Under the pieces are notes generated by a model, which did no database searches, was not told the origin of the DNA, and saw only the letters and a program-made list of their open reading frames with translations. From Photobacterium sp. SKA34 (GTDB lineage Bacteria > Pseudomonadota > Gammaproteobacteria > Enterobacterales > Vibrionaceae), in assembly GCF_000153325.1 (NCBI RefSeq), contig NZ_CH724146.1, positions 157,836 through 221,835 of the forward strand: 64,000 nt of DNA, written 5' to 3'. Below, piece by piece: positions 1 to 11,727 of this stretch. The stretch's first letter is position 1. Every line of letters starts with the position of its first letter. The position numbers were made by a program, and so were the translations under genes.

Positions 1-190
1 CTGTCGTGTCAAACACTTTTTTCAACTTATTTTATTAAATCTTTCATCCTATCGTCACTTCCCGAAATCCTTACTGGAAGCCGTTATCGTGTCGATGTGG
101 CGGCATTATAGAGACAAAATGAGGCTTAGCAAGTAACAATTAACTTTTCTTTTAAAAAATAGCACTTTAGATCAAAAAGCAACCAACTCT
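1..190 (-). promoter_or_regulatory. rRNA operon promoter region reading out of the window
   Basis: On the minus strand there is TTGCTA (132-127), a 16-bp spacer and TATAAT (110-105), followed by a GC-rich discriminator and preceded by an A/T-rich stretch like an UP element. A second -35-like TTGACA lies at 12-7, so a second promoter would have its -10 outside the window. In E. coli hemG is followed by an rRNA operon, and hemG is the next gene here. The rrn assignment rests on promoter form and synteny; no rRNA is visible in the window. Confidence 0.6.
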
Positions 191-727
191 CTATTTTTCA
201 TTCCTTTGCTGCTTAAATTGCGCAGCAAAATCGCTCACTTTATTCCAATCCGTGTACTCCACTTCTTTCGTCGTATCCGTTTCTCCACCTGTGATTTTCA
301 TAATCAACTTAATCATTGTGCGATCAAAGAAGTTATAACGAGGATATCTAAGTGCGCCAGCAAAAACGCCGATTAACACAGGGTGCCATGGTGACTTAAT
401 TAAGAACTTCTTAATATAAGCACTGCCCTCTGGCGTATCTTTACCTTCTTTACGCGCAGTGAGATTTACGCAGAAGAAAGCAACATTATGTTGTGACAGT
501 TCTTGTTGGTATTTATTGATAAAGCGATACAGTTTCTTATTGAAGTGGCCATAACGAATAGAAGCACCAATAAGTACACGATCATACAAACTAAAATCAA
601 TATTAAGCTCACTATGAATGTCTACATAGTCGCAGTGATATTGCTCACCTAATTGTTGCTCAATATGATTTAAGATTTTCTTGGTTTGCCCTTCACAACT
701 CGAATGCAGCAACAATACCTTTTCCAT
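191..727 (-). CDS. hemG: Menaquinone-dependent protoporphyrinogen IX oxidase HemG
   Basis: This protein oxidises protoporphyrinogen IX to protoporphyrin IX in haem synthesis and passes the electrons to the quinone pool. It has 178 residues, the usual HemG length. It has a flavodoxin-like fold: an FMN phosphate loop near the N-terminus (LLHSSCEGQT, 6-15) and the motif LIGASIRYGHFNKKL around residues 52-66. The basic, hydrophobic segment in the C-terminal half (HPVLIGVFAGALRYPRYNFF) fits the membrane-contacting insertion of HemG. It starts only 10 bp after trkH ends, so yigZ-trkH-hemG is probably one operon. Confidence 0.92.
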   Translation of the reverse strand: MEKVLLLHSSCEGQTKKILNHIEQQLGEQYHCDYVDIHSELNIDFSLYDRVLIGASIRYGHFNKKLYRFINKYQQELSQHNVAFFCVNLTARKEGKDTPEGSAYIKKFLIKSPWHPVLIGVFAGALRYPRYNFFDRTMIKLIMKITGGETDTTKEVEYTDWNKVSDFAAQFKQQRNEK

Positions 728-737
728 AAGTACTCCT

Positions 738-2195
738 TTAGTTACGCCAGAATGTCGGCGTAAATAAAACTAATAATGTAAAGACTTCTAATCGACCAAA
801 TAACATCGCAATTATTAATATCCATTTTGCGGAATCATTAACTTCACCAAAGTGGACTGCGACTTCTCCTAAACCGGGACCTAAATTATTAAGTGTGGCT
901 GCAACAGCTGAGAATGCAGTCAGCTCATCAAGCCCTGTCGCAATTAATGCCAACATGCAAACCACAAACACTAAGGCGTAAGCCGAGAAGAAACCCCAAA
1001 CAGCATCAACGACTCGCTGGGGTAATGCTTTATTACCCAACTTAATCGTATAAACCGCACGCGGGTGAACAAGGCGTTTTAATTCACGTACACCTTGCAA
1101 AGAAAGCAGCAAAATTCGGATTACTTTCATACCGCCCCCCGTTGATCCTGCACACCCACCAATAAATGAAGAGAATAAAAGTAGCACAGGTAAGAAAAGC
1201 GGCCAGTCAGAAAACCCTGTGGTAGTAAATCCTGCGGTAGTTGAGATAGATACGGTTTGAAATAACGCCTGATCAAATGCCGTAAAATAGGAATCGTAAG
1301 GACTATGTTTGAGTAACAAACCAAAACAGATACCAAATAAAATCACCTGCGCTCCAAGAAATGCTCGAAATTCAGGATCACGCCAGTAGGTTCTTAAATG
1401 CACGCCACCATTTCCGAAGGCAGCAAAGTGCAAAGAAAAATTGCACGCCGAAATTAAAAGAAACACAACTGTGATCATATTAATCGTGGGACTATTAAAA
1501 TACCCGATACTGGCATCATGGGTAGAAAAACCACCAATCGCGATAGTTGAGAAGCTATGTGAGATAGCATCAAAACCTGACATCCCTGCTAACCAAAATG
1601 CGAGTGCGCAAGCCATGGTTAAAGCAAGATAGATATACCACAAAGTTTTTGCTGTCTCAGCAATACGCGGCGTCATCTTACTGTCTTTTACTGGTCCTGG
1701 AATTTCTGCTCGATACAGCTGCATACCACCGATACCAAGTACGGGTAAAATGGCGACGGCAAGTACGATAATCCCCATACCACCAAACCACTGTAATAAC
1801 TGGCGATAAAACAAAATCGCTTTAGGCAGGTAGTCAAGACCGACAATAACGGTTGCTCCCGTGGTTGTCAGCGCGGAAAAAGATTCAAAAAAGGAGTCAG
1901 CAACAGACAGATCAGCCGTTTTAGATAATAAAAATGGGATTGCACCCGCACTACCAATAACCACCCAAAATAAGACAACAATAAGAAAACCGTCTCGAGC
2001 TTTGAGTTCATGGCGATGTCGTCGGTTTGGTAACCACAATAAGCCACCACCCGTAATAAGAATAAAGAACGTCACGACAAACGGGAAACCCGCACCATCA
2101 CGATAGATCAATGCCACCAATGCTGGGATAAGCATGGTGACACTAAATAACGCGAGCAATAGCCCGACGATTCGAATAATTGAACGAAATTGCAT
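738..2195 (-). CDS. trkH: Trk system potassium uptake membrane protein TrkH
   Basis: This is the channel-forming subunit of the Trk potassium uptake system, working in the inner membrane with the cytoplasmic gate TrkA (not in this window). The 485 residues match the family. Four selectivity-filter loops are visible: TTTGATV, IAIGGFSTHD, STTAGFTTTGF and NNLGPGLG. The third pore region is followed by the glycine-rich FIGGCAGSTGGG stretch typical of TrkH. Many hydrophobic helices span the whole protein. It lies between yigZ and hemG on the same strand, an arrangement also found in E. coli. Confidence 0.95.
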   Translation of the reverse strand: MQFRSIIRIVGLLLALFSVTMLIPALVALIYRDGAGFPFVVTFFILITGGGLLWLPNRRHRHELKARDGFLIVVLFWVVIGSAGAIPFLLSKTADLSVADSFFESFSALTTTGATVIVGLDYLPKAILFYRQLLQWFGGMGIIVLAVAILPVLGIGGMQLYRAEIPGPVKDSKMTPRIAETAKTLWYIYLALTMACALAFWLAGMSGFDAISHSFSTIAIGGFSTHDASIGYFNSPTINMITVVFLLISACNFSLHFAAFGNGGVHLRTYWRDPEFRAFLGAQVILFGICFGLLLKHSPYDSYFTAFDQALFQTVSISTTAGFTTTGFSDWPLFLPVLLLFSSFIGGCAGSTGGGMKVIRILLLSLQGVRELKRLVHPRAVYTIKLGNKALPQRVVDAVWGFFSAYALVFVVCMLALIATGLDELTAFSAVAATLNNLGPGLGEVAVHFGEVNDSAKWILIIAMLFGRLEVFTLLVLFTPTFWRN

Positions 2196-2229
2196 GGCCT
2201 AAGCGGCTCTCACCTTTATATGAAAATGA

Positions 2230-2856
2230 TTATATCTCTGAAGCCGAAGCTGCAATAATGCGCCCGCCACTACGATTGGTTAACTTGGCACAGAACTCTT
2301 CCACTATACGATTATCTAGCTCTATCTGCATAGTGACTTGATTACCATAATCAGCATGTAACTGAGTGCCATTGTATTCACTTAATAATGCTTCAACTAA
2401 AGACACTTGATTATATTCACAACTCAAATGCAATGTTGATGTGATCACTTTTTCTTTCGTTTCGAGTAATGTCAGGGCTTGCTGTACCCCGCCACCATAA
2501 GCTTTTACTAACCCACCGGTACCTAAACGAACACCACCATAGTAACGTGTTACAACAGCGGTGATTTCACCGACACCAGAGCCTGTTAGCTGAGCCAATA
2601 TCGGCTTTCCAGCAGTGCCTGATGGTTCGCCATCATCACTAAAACCCCATTTCATTGAGTCACTAGAACGACCTGCGACAAATGCCCAGCAATTATGGCG
2701 CGCATCATGATGACGCTCTTTAATTTGCTGTACGAAATATTTCGCAGCCTCAATATTAGGGGTATGCGCTAAATAAGTAATAAAACGACTTTTCTTGATC
2801 TCTTCTTCAAATATCACTTCTGCAGTAGGAACAAGATAAGGTTCAGAATTCGACAT
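2230..2856 (-). CDS. yigZ: YigZ, IMPACT-family protein
   Basis: This 208-residue protein belongs to the YigZ/IMPACT (UPF0029) family, whose bacterial role is not settled; members resemble eukaryotic IMPACT, a regulator of translation stress. The family signature is clear: NCWAFVAG (55-62), GFSDDGEPSGTAGKPIL (71-87) and YYGGVRLGTGGLVKAY (105-120). A ferredoxin-like C-terminal domain follows. It is the first gene of the likely yigZ-trkH-hemG operon, divergent from fadBA. The family call is firm; the function is not. Confidence 0.9.
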   Translation of the reverse strand: MSNSEPYLVPTAEVIFEEEIKKSRFITYLAHTPNIEAAKYFVQQIKERHHDARHNCWAFVAGRSSDSMKWGFSDDGEPSGTAGKPILAQLTGSGVGEITAVVTRYYGGVRLGTGGLVKAYGGGVQQALTLLETKEKVITSTLHLSCEYNQVSLVEALLSEYNGTQLHADYGNQVTMQIELDNRIVEEFCAKLTNRSGGRIIAASASEI

Positions 2857-3026
2857 TATTTACGCCTTAATGATAAAGGGGAGGCAGGATACCAGATTCC
2901 TCTCTATCTCAAAGTGCTGTCGTTAACACCCCGTTATTACGCTATGCGTAAACTCACACCTTGTCTTGAAGTTGAGTCATTCATCATAATTGTTAAACAA
3001 ATGTTTAAATTAATGTTTGAATTTGT

Positions 3027-3076
3027 TTGTTTCAGGGTTCACACTAGATATATACCTACAACAGGTCAAACCAGTT
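3027..3076 (+). promoter_or_regulatory. fadBA promoter with FadR operator
   Basis: A promoter-like pair TTGTTT (3027-3032) and TATATA (3049-3054) has a 16-bp spacer. Directly downstream, at 3060-3076, lies AACAGGTCAAACCAGTT. Its complement AACTGGTTTGACCTGTT closely follows the FadR operator pattern known from Vibrio and E. coli. The site would cover the transcription start, so FadR should repress fadBA until long-chain acyl-CoA releases it. The match is by eye; FadR itself is not in the window. Confidence 0.75.
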
Positions 3077-3122
3077 AAATCAAACCTAATCCAGCGTAGA
3101 CTGGAACATATGGAGATAGAAC

Positions 3123-6474
<3,352 letters not shown>

Positions 6475-6493
6475 TAGACACGCCATTGACACA

Positions 6494-6523
6494 AAAAGCT
6501 TACCCTCAAGGTAAGCTTTTTTT
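6494..6523 (+). terminator. Rho-independent terminator of fadBA
   Basis: An 11-bp perfect stem (AAAAGCTTACC with GGTAAGCTTTT) and a 5-nt loop end in a T run, 20 bp after the fadA stop codon. Confidence 0.92.
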
Positions 6524-6716
6524 ATTCTCGTTATTTATTTTTTATATTAGAGATATACTCAATGAGGCTATCTACCTAAAAGATAAAGACGATTTCAACG
6601 AATATATGCTAAGTGTACATACATGCCATGATTAAGTTTCATTTTATTCATAACCTAAAGTCGATATACACTTACCTTACATTCACTGTCGAACATGAAT
6701 TTACCGGAGCATTGCT

Positions 6717-7697
6717 ATGTTTAAAGCACTCGTACTAGAACAAGAAGATAAAAAAACAATTGCAGGTATTCGTCAGCTAGAGACATCTGAGCTTCCTGAA
6801 GGTGATGTATTAATTAATGTTGATTACTCTTCACTGAATTACAAAGATGGTTTAGCGATCACCGGTAAAGGTCGCATTGTTCGTCAATTCCCAATGGTGC
6901 CAGGTGTCGATTTAACGGGTACTGTCGCTGAATCGTCAGATGACCGTTACAAAGCAGGTGATAAAGTTGTCTTAACTGGCTGGGGTGTTGGTGAAGGCCA
7001 CTGGGGTGGCATGGCAGAAAAAGCACGACTAAAAGCAGATTGGTTAGTACCGCTACCTACAAAATTCGATGGTAAACAAGCCATGATGATTGGTACTGCA
7101 GGCTTAACAGCAATGCTTTGTGTGCAAGCGCTTATTGATGCTGATGTAAAACCAGAAGACGGTGAAATTTTAGTTACAGGTGCAAGTGGCGGTGTTGGCT
7201 CTGTTGCTGTGACTTTACTTTCTCAACTAGGCTATAAAGTAGCAGCAGTGACAGGTCGTGCAGAAGTTAATGGCGACCTACTGAAAAAGCTTGGCGCAAC
7301 GACAATTATTGAGCGTAGCGTATTTGAAGAGCCTGCTCGCCCATTAGATAAACAACTATGGGCTGGTGCTATTGATACTGTTGGTAGCAAAGTGTTGGCA
7401 AAAGTATTAAGCCAAATTAACTACAATGGTGCGGTTGCTATTTGTGGTCTTGCTGGCGGTTTCGATTTACCAACAACAGTAATGCCATTTATTCTTCGTA
7501 ACGTTCGCCTACAAGGTGTAGATTCTGTAATGTGTCCGTTCGAGAAACGTCAACAAGCATGGCAACGTCTGTCTGAAATTCTACCAGCAAGCTACTTTGA
7601 ACAAGCTTGTCGCGAAGTAGAGCTTGAAGAAGTTGCAGAATGTGCTGAAGCGATCACTAATGGCCAAATCACAGGTCGTGTCGTTATCAAGCTTTAA
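6717..7697 (+). CDS. acuI: Acrylyl-CoA reductase (AcuI/YhdH family)
   Basis: This is a zinc-independent medium-chain dehydrogenase/reductase of the YhdH/AcuI type, which reduces toxic acryloyl-CoA to propionyl-CoA with NADPH. In marine bacteria this links to dimethylsulfoniopropionate breakdown and propionate metabolism. It has 326 residues. The family signs are SSLNYKDGLAITGKG near residue 40, FPMVPGVDLTGTV, and the nucleotide-binding TGASGGVGSVAV near residue 153. It stands alone with its own terminator. The family is certain; the physiological substrate is known from the family, not from this sequence. Confidence 0.88.
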   Translation: MFKALVLEQEDKKTIAGIRQLETSELPEGDVLINVDYSSLNYKDGLAITGKGRIVRQFPMVPGVDLTGTVAESSDDRYKAGDKVVLTGWGVGEGHWGGMAEKARLKADWLVPLPTKFDGKQAMMIGTAGLTAMLCVQALIDADVKPEDGEILVTGASGGVGSVAVTLLSQLGYKVAAVTGRAEVNGDLLKKLGATTIIERSVFEEPARPLDKQLWAGAIDTVGSKVLAKVLSQINYNGAVAICGLAGGFDLPTTVMPFILRNVRLQGVDSVMCPFEKRQQAWQRLSEILPASYFEQACREVELEEVAECAEAITNGQITGRVVIKL

Positions 7698-7718
7698 TCG
7701 ATAACCCTCACACCAACT

Positions 7719-7746
7719 AAGGTCAGCCATTGTGCTGGCCTTTTTG
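7719..7746 (+). terminator. Terminator of acuI
   Basis: The stem AAGGTCAGC / GCTGGCCTT (one G-T pair) has a 6-nt loop and a T tract, 22 bp after acuI. It may also serve the convergent LysR gene, but the T run is clear only on the plus strand. Confidence 0.8.
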
Positions 7747-7753
7747 TTATCCG

Positions 7754-8698
7754 CTACTTTATTAAGCCCATATCAAGAATCCGCGAATCAATCAGTCGAC
7801 TACACTCTTCTTTTATAATATTACGTAGCCATATTTGCGATGCTGAATGCTCACACCGCGAGTGCCAAATAAGAGAGTAATCAAACGGTTTAAACTGAAA
7901 TGGCAGCGGTTTAACCACTAAGTCGTAACGTTCTGCGACTAAATACGCGAGATCGGCAGGTACGGTGATAATCAATGGCATGATCTTGAGAACCGCTAAT
8001 GCAGCTTCTAAGTGGTAAGCCCGTAGCACCAATTTAAGTTCAGGGTGCCCGCGCAACTCATCATCAATTAAAGACTTTACCCCATCACTAATAGCGATCA
8101 TGGCATGAGGGTACGCCAAGTAATCATCAAACGTTAATGGCTCATTGGCTAATGGATGATCGGACGCTATTAAGCAAAACACACTCACTAAGCCAAGTTG
8201 CTGATGGCACAGTGAATCAATATTTCCAACAGGGCGACAAATTGCCATATCACAACCGTCACTGGTTAATTGCTCCAATAAGTGATCATGTTGTAGTGGT
8301 GCAAATTCTAATGATATATGTGGCGCTTCTTTATAAATTCGCGGCAAAGCAAAAGGTAAAATGGTTTGCATCGCATAGTCTGTTGTTGCAATTTTAAACT
8401 GCTGATCACACAGGCTAGGTTGAAAGTCATTAGGCGTTAATAAAAGACGTAGCGACTCCAAAGGTTCATTTAACTGCTCATTGATCTCTAATGCACGTTG
8501 AGTCGGAATTAATGCCTGGCCCTGTCGGGTAAATAAGGGATCATGTAATAAATCACGTAATCGACCTAACACGCGACTCATGGCTGATTGACTTAAATTC
8601 AAACGAACAGCAGCACGACTAACGCTTCCTTCATCCAAAAGAACTTTCAATGCTACCAACAAATTTAAGTCACGACGATAAACTTCTTCTAGTTCCAT
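7754..8698 (-). CDS. LysR-family transcriptional regulator
   Basis: This 314-residue protein has the LysR pattern. A winged helix-turn-helix lies at about residues 10-68 (LNLLVALKVLLDEGSVSRAA, then LNLSQSAMSRVLGRLRD), with PLFTRQGQALIPTQRA after it. A periplasmic-binding-like effector domain covers about 95-300. The N-terminal sequence (RRDLNLLVALKVLL) resembles the LeuO/NodD-like subgroup. It converges on acuI and faces no obvious target operon, so the regulated genes and ligand are unknown. Confidence 0.88.
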   Translation of the reverse strand: MELEEVYRRDLNLLVALKVLLDEGSVSRAAVRLNLSQSAMSRVLGRLRDLLHDPLFTRQGQALIPTQRALEINEQLNEPLESLRLLLTPNDFQPSLCDQQFKIATTDYAMQTILPFALPRIYKEAPHISLEFAPLQHDHLLEQLTSDGCDMAICRPVGNIDSLCHQQLGLVSVFCLIASDHPLANEPLTFDDYLAYPHAMIAISDGVKSLIDDELRGHPELKLVLRAYHLEAALAVLKIMPLIITVPADLAYLVAERYDLVVKPLPFQFKPFDYSLIWHSRCEHSASQIWLRNIIKEECSRLIDSRILDMGLIK

Positions 8699-8754
8699 CA
8701 GGCTCTCAAGGACTCGGAATTAATCAAATGTGGCAATATTATGAGGGGATAGAT

Positions 8755-8781
8755 AAAAAAAATCCCGCTTTAATCGCGGGA
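8755..8781 (-). terminator. Minus-strand terminator after the 59-residue membrane protein gene
   Basis: The inverted repeat TCCCGC / GCGGGA is followed on the minus strand by an eight-T run. It lies 35 bp after the stop of the small gene at 8816-8995. Confidence 0.8.
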
Positions 8782-8815
8782 AAACCCAAGATGATGGGTG
8801 TTAGTTATGAATAAA

Positions 8816-8995
8816 TTAGTTTTCTTCTTCCAATTCAGCATCGCTAGCCAGTTCAAACCATAATCCAAGAGCCGCTGAAAACAGGCCGCCGATAGCAAAA
8901 ATACCCATATCATTTGAACTGGATAACACGATGGTACAGAACGAGATAAAACACAGCACAGCATAAATTGTCAGTCTATCCATTGATGTCAGCAT
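8816..8995 (-). CDS. Small two-helix inner-membrane protein, unknown function
   Basis: The frame can be read from further upstream, but the ATG at 8995 is preferred because a strong ribosome site (GGGGGAAG) sits just before it, giving 59 residues. Two hydrophobic segments (about 10-26 and 30-48) are separated by a short polar turn, and the tail is acidic (SDAELEEEN). It is divergent from tusA and has its own terminator. I do not recognise a named family and assign no function. Confidence 0.65.
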   Translation of the reverse strand: MLTSMDRLTIYAVLCFISFCTIVLSSSNDMGIFAIGGLFSAALGLWFELASDAELEEEN

Positions 8996-9136
8996 ACTAC
9001 TTCCCCCTAATCCTTCAGAAAGAAAAGTTAACAACTTGTTAATTAAGTTACACAGTATATCTTGATTTGCCAAGTGTTATTGATTAATTCTTGTCCATAA
9101 GTATGATCTAACACTTATTAATAAGATGTGTATGTT

Positions 9137-9385
9137 ATGACTGCTATTTTTGATAATCCGACCCACAGCCTAGAAGCACAAGGACTACGCTGCCCTGAGC
9201 CTGTTATGATGGTTCGTAAAACGGTAAGGAAAATGGCCGAAGGTGAAACCCTATTGGTATTAGCTGACGATCCGTCAACTACCCGCGATATTCCTAGTTT
9301 TTGCCGCTTTATGGATCACACACTGCTTGCCGCAGAAACAGAAAGCGTTCCTTATCGCTTCTTGATCCAAAAAGGCACTAATTAA
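9137..9385 (+). CDS. tusA: Sulfur carrier protein TusA
   Basis: TusA takes persulfide sulfur from the cysteine desulfurase IscS and hands it to the TusBCD relay for 2-thiouridine formation at tRNA wobble positions. The sequence is 82 residues from the ATG chosen here. It aligns along its length with E. coli Tus[18 protein letters not shown] holds the sulfur-carrying cysteine near residue 19, and [11 protein letters not shown] and FLIQKG follow. A GTG three codons upstream is in frame but less likely by homology. Confidence 0.93.
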   Translation: MTAIFDNPTHSLEAQGLRCPEPVMMVRKTVRKMAEGETLLVLADDPSTTRDIPSFCRFMDHTLLAAETESVPYRFLIQKGTN

Positions 9386-9414
9386 GCGGCGTTAAAAATA
9401 CTAAGAAAAACAAC

Positions 9415-9446
9415 AAAAAAGGCAGCTTTAATGAGGCTGCCTTTTT
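9415..9446 (+). terminator. Terminator of tusA
   Basis: The stem AAAAGGCAGC / GCTGCCTTTT, with a 9-nt loop, is followed by T residues. It lies 30 bp after tusA and is partly usable in both directions for the convergent gene. Confidence 0.85.
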
Positions 9447-9481
9447 AATCACTTTTACATTCCTTCTAATGTGAAAGAACA

Positions 9482-9727
9482 CTACACATCATTCATTTTC
9501 TGACGTAATACTGCCAACTCATGATGTAAATCACGTATTTCTTTTTTAAGCGGTAAGACATATCGCAATCGGACTAATGAATCCAACGCCAGATATAACG
9601 TAACAAGCGCCCCTACTACCATGGGAAGCCACATATCCGTTAAAACCATACCAAAGATATTCAGCACCAATGCCAAGTGAAATAACCAACATTGGCTTTT
9701 CAGCGATATCCCTAAAAACTGAGCCAT
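9482..9727 (-). CDS. Small membrane protein with C-terminal coiled coil, unknown function
   Basis: The start is set at the ATG at 9727 because GGAGGGAG lies directly before it; a longer reading adds 13 residues with no better signal. The 81-residue product has two hydrophobic stretches (about 13-32 and 34-50). A charged heptad-like tail follows (LKKEIRDLHHELAVLRQKM), likely a short coiled coil on the cytoplasmic side. It is monocistronic and converges on tusA. No family is recognised. Confidence 0.65.
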   Translation of the reverse strand: MAQFLGISLKSQCWLFHLALVLNIFGMVLTDMWLPMVVGALVTLYLALDSLVRLRYVLPLKKEIRDLHHELAVLRQKMNDV

Positions 9728-9867
9728 ACTCCCTCCTGCAATTGCAGCAAAACGAACAAATGACATAACTTCATTTACTCTAGCATGAGAAAATTAACGC
9801 TTCTTATAGAGCTATCACACTTCATCATAATGAAATAAAACACTTATTCTTGCAGGGTAATAAGTCA

Positions 9868-9883
9868 TGTTTCACATGAAACG
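9868..9883. promoter_or_regulatory. parS: parS-like site (ParB binding), copy 1
   Basis: The sequence TGTTTCACATGAAACG is a near-perfect 16-bp palindrome with core GTTTCAC/ATGAAAC. It is one base from the common chromosomal parS form TGTTTCACGTGAAACA. It is intergenic, just after the manganese exporter gene. ParB is encoded at 38.0 kb and two further copies occur at 14.79 and 18.80 kb. Confidence 0.8.
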
Positions 9884-9894
9884 TTCAGTGATAT

Positions 9895-10452
9895 CTACAT
9901 ACCAAACGCGGCACCAACAGCTAAGAAAACAAATAGCGCAGCAGTAATTTTGCGGATCAGTCCCAGCGGCATTTTTTCAGCTGATAACTTACCAATAAGA
10001 ACCACGGGTACATTAGCCAACAACATCCCAATCGTCGTACCAAGCACAACCCACATTAGCGCATCATGGTATTTCGCCCCTAACATCGTGGTAGCGATTT
10101 GCGTTTTATCACCGATTTCCGCAATAAAGAACGCAATAAAACTGGCAATGAAAGGGCCTCGATTTGATAACTTTTCTTCATCATCGAGTTTATCGGGAAT
10201 TAAGATCCAACCAGCCATTAAAATAAAACTCACCACTAACACCCACTTTAAAATATTCGGCGTTAAATAATCAGCAATAGCGACACCAAGCCATGCAGCT
10301 AATGCATGATTAACAATGGTCGCAAGAAAAATAGCACAGATAATAGGAATCGGTTTGCGGTATCGGCTGGCAAGCAGCAAAGATAAAAGTTGGGTCTTAT
10401 CACCAATTTCAGCTAAGGCAACAGACGTAATAGAAACAGCTAAAACACTCAC
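9895..10452 (-). CDS. mneA: Manganese exporter MneA (TMEM165/GDT1 family)
   Basis: This inner-membrane cation exporter belongs to the UPF0016/GDT1 family; the V. cholerae member MneA exports Mn2+. It has 185 residues and about six hydrophobic helices. The two family signature repeats are ALAEIGDKTQLLS near residue 12 and FIAEIGDKTQIAT near residue 110; their acidic residues bind the ion. A GTG start at 10452 is used. A manganese-sensing yybP-ykoY riboswitch precedes the gene, which supports the Mn2+ role. Confidence 0.9.
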   Translation of the reverse strand: MSVLAVSITSVALAEIGDKTQLLSLLLASRYRKPIPIICAIFLATIVNHALAAWLGVAIADYLTPNILKWVLVVSFILMAGWILIPDKLDDEEKLSNRGPFIASFIAFFIAEIGDKTQIATTMLGAKYHDALMWVVLGTTIGMLLANVPVVLIGKLSAEKMPLGLIRKITAALFVFLAVGAAFGM

Positions 10453-10640
10453 AACATACTCTCAGGGGCGGGAGTTATTGATACCAATAGCAAACATACA
10501 CTCCCACCCCGGTTTGTGTTGTTTGCCGTTGGTCTTGCCAAATTTATCACGTTGGATAAATCATAATCACCACGAAGATTTTGCTTCGATTATGTTGATA
10601 ATTATCTCGCAAGGCGCGAGAGGCTACTCCCCAAAGGAAA
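10453..10640 (-). ncRNA. yybP-ykoY manganese riboswitch upstream of mneA
   Basis: The minus strand carries the two conserved loops of this riboswitch class: GGGGAGTAGC at 10632-10623 and GGCAAGACC at 10540-10532, separated by paired arms. After the aptamer comes an 11-bp hairpin, GGGGTGGGAGT pairing with ACTCCCGCCCC. The hairpin ends about 14 nt before the GTG start and has no T run. It therefore looks able to mask the ribosome site rather than terminate transcription. Class membership is by motif recognition; the switching mode is inference. Confidence 0.85.
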
Positions 10641-10698
10641 GATAAGTGTAACAAAGAAAAGCGGGGATTTTAACTATTAGTTATCATTCTATAGATAC

Positions 10699-10728
10699 AA
10701 AAACGGTGAGCCAACGCTCACCGTTTAA
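10699..10728 (-). terminator. Terminator of the yiaD-like gene
   Basis: The perfect stem AAACGGTGAGC / GCTCACCGTTT has a CAAC loop; on the minus strand it runs into TTTTTG. It lies 20 bp after the lipoprotein gene. Confidence 0.85.
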
Positions 10729-10746
10729 TTACACTAAATGTAATAA

Positions 10747-11436
10747 TTAACCCAGTGGAGAAAGAATAATTTCTACACGACGGTTTTGCGCACGACCGTT
10801 CGAAGTACTGTTAGAGGCAATTGGGTTAGATTCACCACGACCTTGAGATACAACACGATTAGCATTCACACCTTGACGGATTAAGTAGTTAGCAACCGCA
10901 TCAGCACGAACTTGAGATAGACGAAGATTGTATGATTCAGCACCTTTGCTATCAGTGAAACCTAATACATTTAATTGTGTTTTTTCGTATTCTTTAGCCA
11001 CAATTGCAACGTTATGCAGAGCATTCATCGCACGGTCATTTAAGTTTGCCTGATCAAAACCAAACGTAATTTCGTTAGGCATATTCAATACAATGTTATC
11101 ACCGTTACGAGTTACGGTAATACCTGATGAAGATAACTGCTTACGAAGTTTAGCTTCTTGTACATCCATGTAGTAACCAATACCACCGCCAAGCGCAGCA
11201 CCAGAAGCAGCACCAATTAAGGCACCTTTACCGCGGTCATGCTTGCTTGATGACGCAACACCAATTGCAGCACCAGCAAGTGCACCAATGATAGAACCAC
11301 TCGTACCTTTAGCCGTTTGAGATTCACCCGTGTAAGGATTTACAGTTGAACAGCCAGCCATAGTTACAGAAGCTACCACTGAAAGTACAGCAGCGCGCAC
11401 CCACTTTTCAGATGCCATTGCTTGAATTTGAGTCAT
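10747..11436 (-). CDS. yiaD: OmpA-family lipoprotein, YiaD-like
   Basis: This outer-membrane lipoprotein binds peptidoglycan through a C-terminal OmpA domain. A signal peptide ends in the lipobox TMAGCS (about residues 25-30). A glycine-zipper region follows (GSIIGALAGAAIGVASS, then GALIGAASGAALGGGIGYY). The OmpA-like domain covers roughly 115-229 and includes LGFTDSKGAESYN, LSQVRADAVANYL and GRAQNRRVEI. The closest known relative is E. coli YiaD, which it matches over its full length. An internal ATG at residue 7 is an alternative start that keeps the signal peptide. Confidence 0.88.
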   Translation of the reverse strand: MTQIQAMASEKWVRAAVLSVVASVTMAGCSTVNPYTGESQTAKGTSGSIIGALAGAAIGVASSSKHDRGKGALIGAASGAALGGGIGYYMDVQEAKLRKQLSSSGITVTRNGDNIVLNMPNEITFGFDQANLNDRAMNALHNVAIVAKEYEKTQLNVLGFTDSKGAESYNLRLSQVRADAVANYLIRQGVNANRVVSQGRGESNPIASNSTSNGRAQNRRVEIILSPLG

Positions 11437-11727
11437 CTTTTTAATATCCGTATTCTTGATATAAAATCGAAAAGTTTAAAAATTAATACTACTGGATAAT
11501 AAAACTCAGCAATACGTTCCACTTATTGTAATCAACAACAGTATATGAGGCATCAAAAGAATGTAAAAATTCCCTTTATACAAAATAAAAAAGGATAAAG
11601 CTGAAAGAATTTTGGTAAATCCCCCCACAGATGTGTAAAAAACACGCAATGCCCCTACTCGGCTCAGAGTTGGCGAGGTATACTGGATTATTACTCTTTT
11701 TAATCCACTAATCTCGCGAAGCTGACA

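Noticed and set aside
1861-2106. Plus-strand frame opposite the trkH start
   Set aside because: It shadows a conserved membrane protein and has no independent support.
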